Shown piece by piece: positions 34,756 through 34,828 of a stretch of 34,828 nucleotides of DNA (positions within the stretch are counted from its first letter, which is position 1; every line of letters begins with the position of its first letter). Under the pieces are notes generated by a model. That model saw only the letters and a program-made list of their open reading frames with translations. It had not been told where the DNA came from and did no database searches. The position numbers and the translations under genes were made by a program. Source of the DNA: Gammaproteobacteria bacterium (lineage in GTDB: Bacteria; Pseudomonadota; Gammaproteobacteria; Chromatiales; Chromatiaceae); assembly GCA_009929855.1 (NCBI GenBank), contig RZZN01000038.1:1-34828 (forward strand), written 5' to 3'.

Positions 34756-34828
34756 TGTCGATCGCCACCGCCCCTCCGCTCGCCTCGGGCAACGTCTCAT
34801 GATCGGCCGCGAGTCGGCAGTGCAGGGC
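34756..34828. other. Window tail, nothing recognised
   Basis: Seventy-three bases after the glutamate synthase-like stop show no terminator hairpin or ORF start that I can support. Confidence 0.4.

Overview
The window is high-GC bacterial chromosome and looks like a gammaproteobacterium. The best match is an order such as Chromatiales (purple sulfur and relatives): the ribF-ileS-lspA block, DUF2058 (YaiL), YcbL-type hydrolase, YdcH and DUF349 proteins are proteobacterial or gammaproteobacterial, and the DUF4914 gene and FMN-binding glutamate synthase-like gene fit sulfur-oxidising or anaerobic lineages. The exact organism cannot be fixed from the sequence. There are no rRNA, tRNA, phage, transposon or CRISPR features. 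Base composition is uniform, so most of the window reads as core chromosome with a few accessory islands.

Layout. Positions 1-373 hold the start of a Cys-rich lipoprotein gene (minus strand, cut by the window edge). It diverges from an mgtE-type Mg2+ channel (688-2076), with a 10-bp tandem repeat between them. Positions 2073-8372 are a probable five-gene minus-strand operon: YcbL-like metallohydrolase, an unrecognised Ala-rich protein, a 955-aa DUF349 protein, a GT4 glycosyltransferase and a NodB-type polysaccharide deacetylase. Small conserved genes follow (YdcH-like, Skp-like), then plus-strand yaiL, a NYN/LOTUS RNA-binding nuclease-like gene and a TatD/YjjV-type DNase. Positions 12143-18598 hold ribF-ileS-lspA-rimK and a RimB-like deacylase on the minus strand. 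ppsA and an unusual N-domain/PsiE membrane fusion follow.

The second half is more accessory. A 1189-aa secreted protein (22923-26492) combines a parallel beta-helix with seven 41-aa, Asp/Gly-rich propeller repeats. An SprT-like protease overlaps tail-to-tail with a protein-kinase-like gene, which sits just downstream of a PEPCK-fold DUF4914 gene. Diverging from that pair is a ParA/McdA-type ATPase overlapping a short, disordered Ser-Pro-repeat protein, a good candidate for an intracellular positioning pair with unknown cargo. An SDR with an atypical active site and an FMN-binding glutamate synthase family gene with an N-terminal Cys cluster close the window.

Intergenic DNA carries a small dispersed family of GC hairpins, consensus CTCGGGG-N8-CCCCGRCTC. 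There are three copies between 22662 and 22888 (one inverted) and one at 30603. I regard the ParA/low-complexity pair and the DUF4914/kinase-like pair as the best candidates for undescribed systems.
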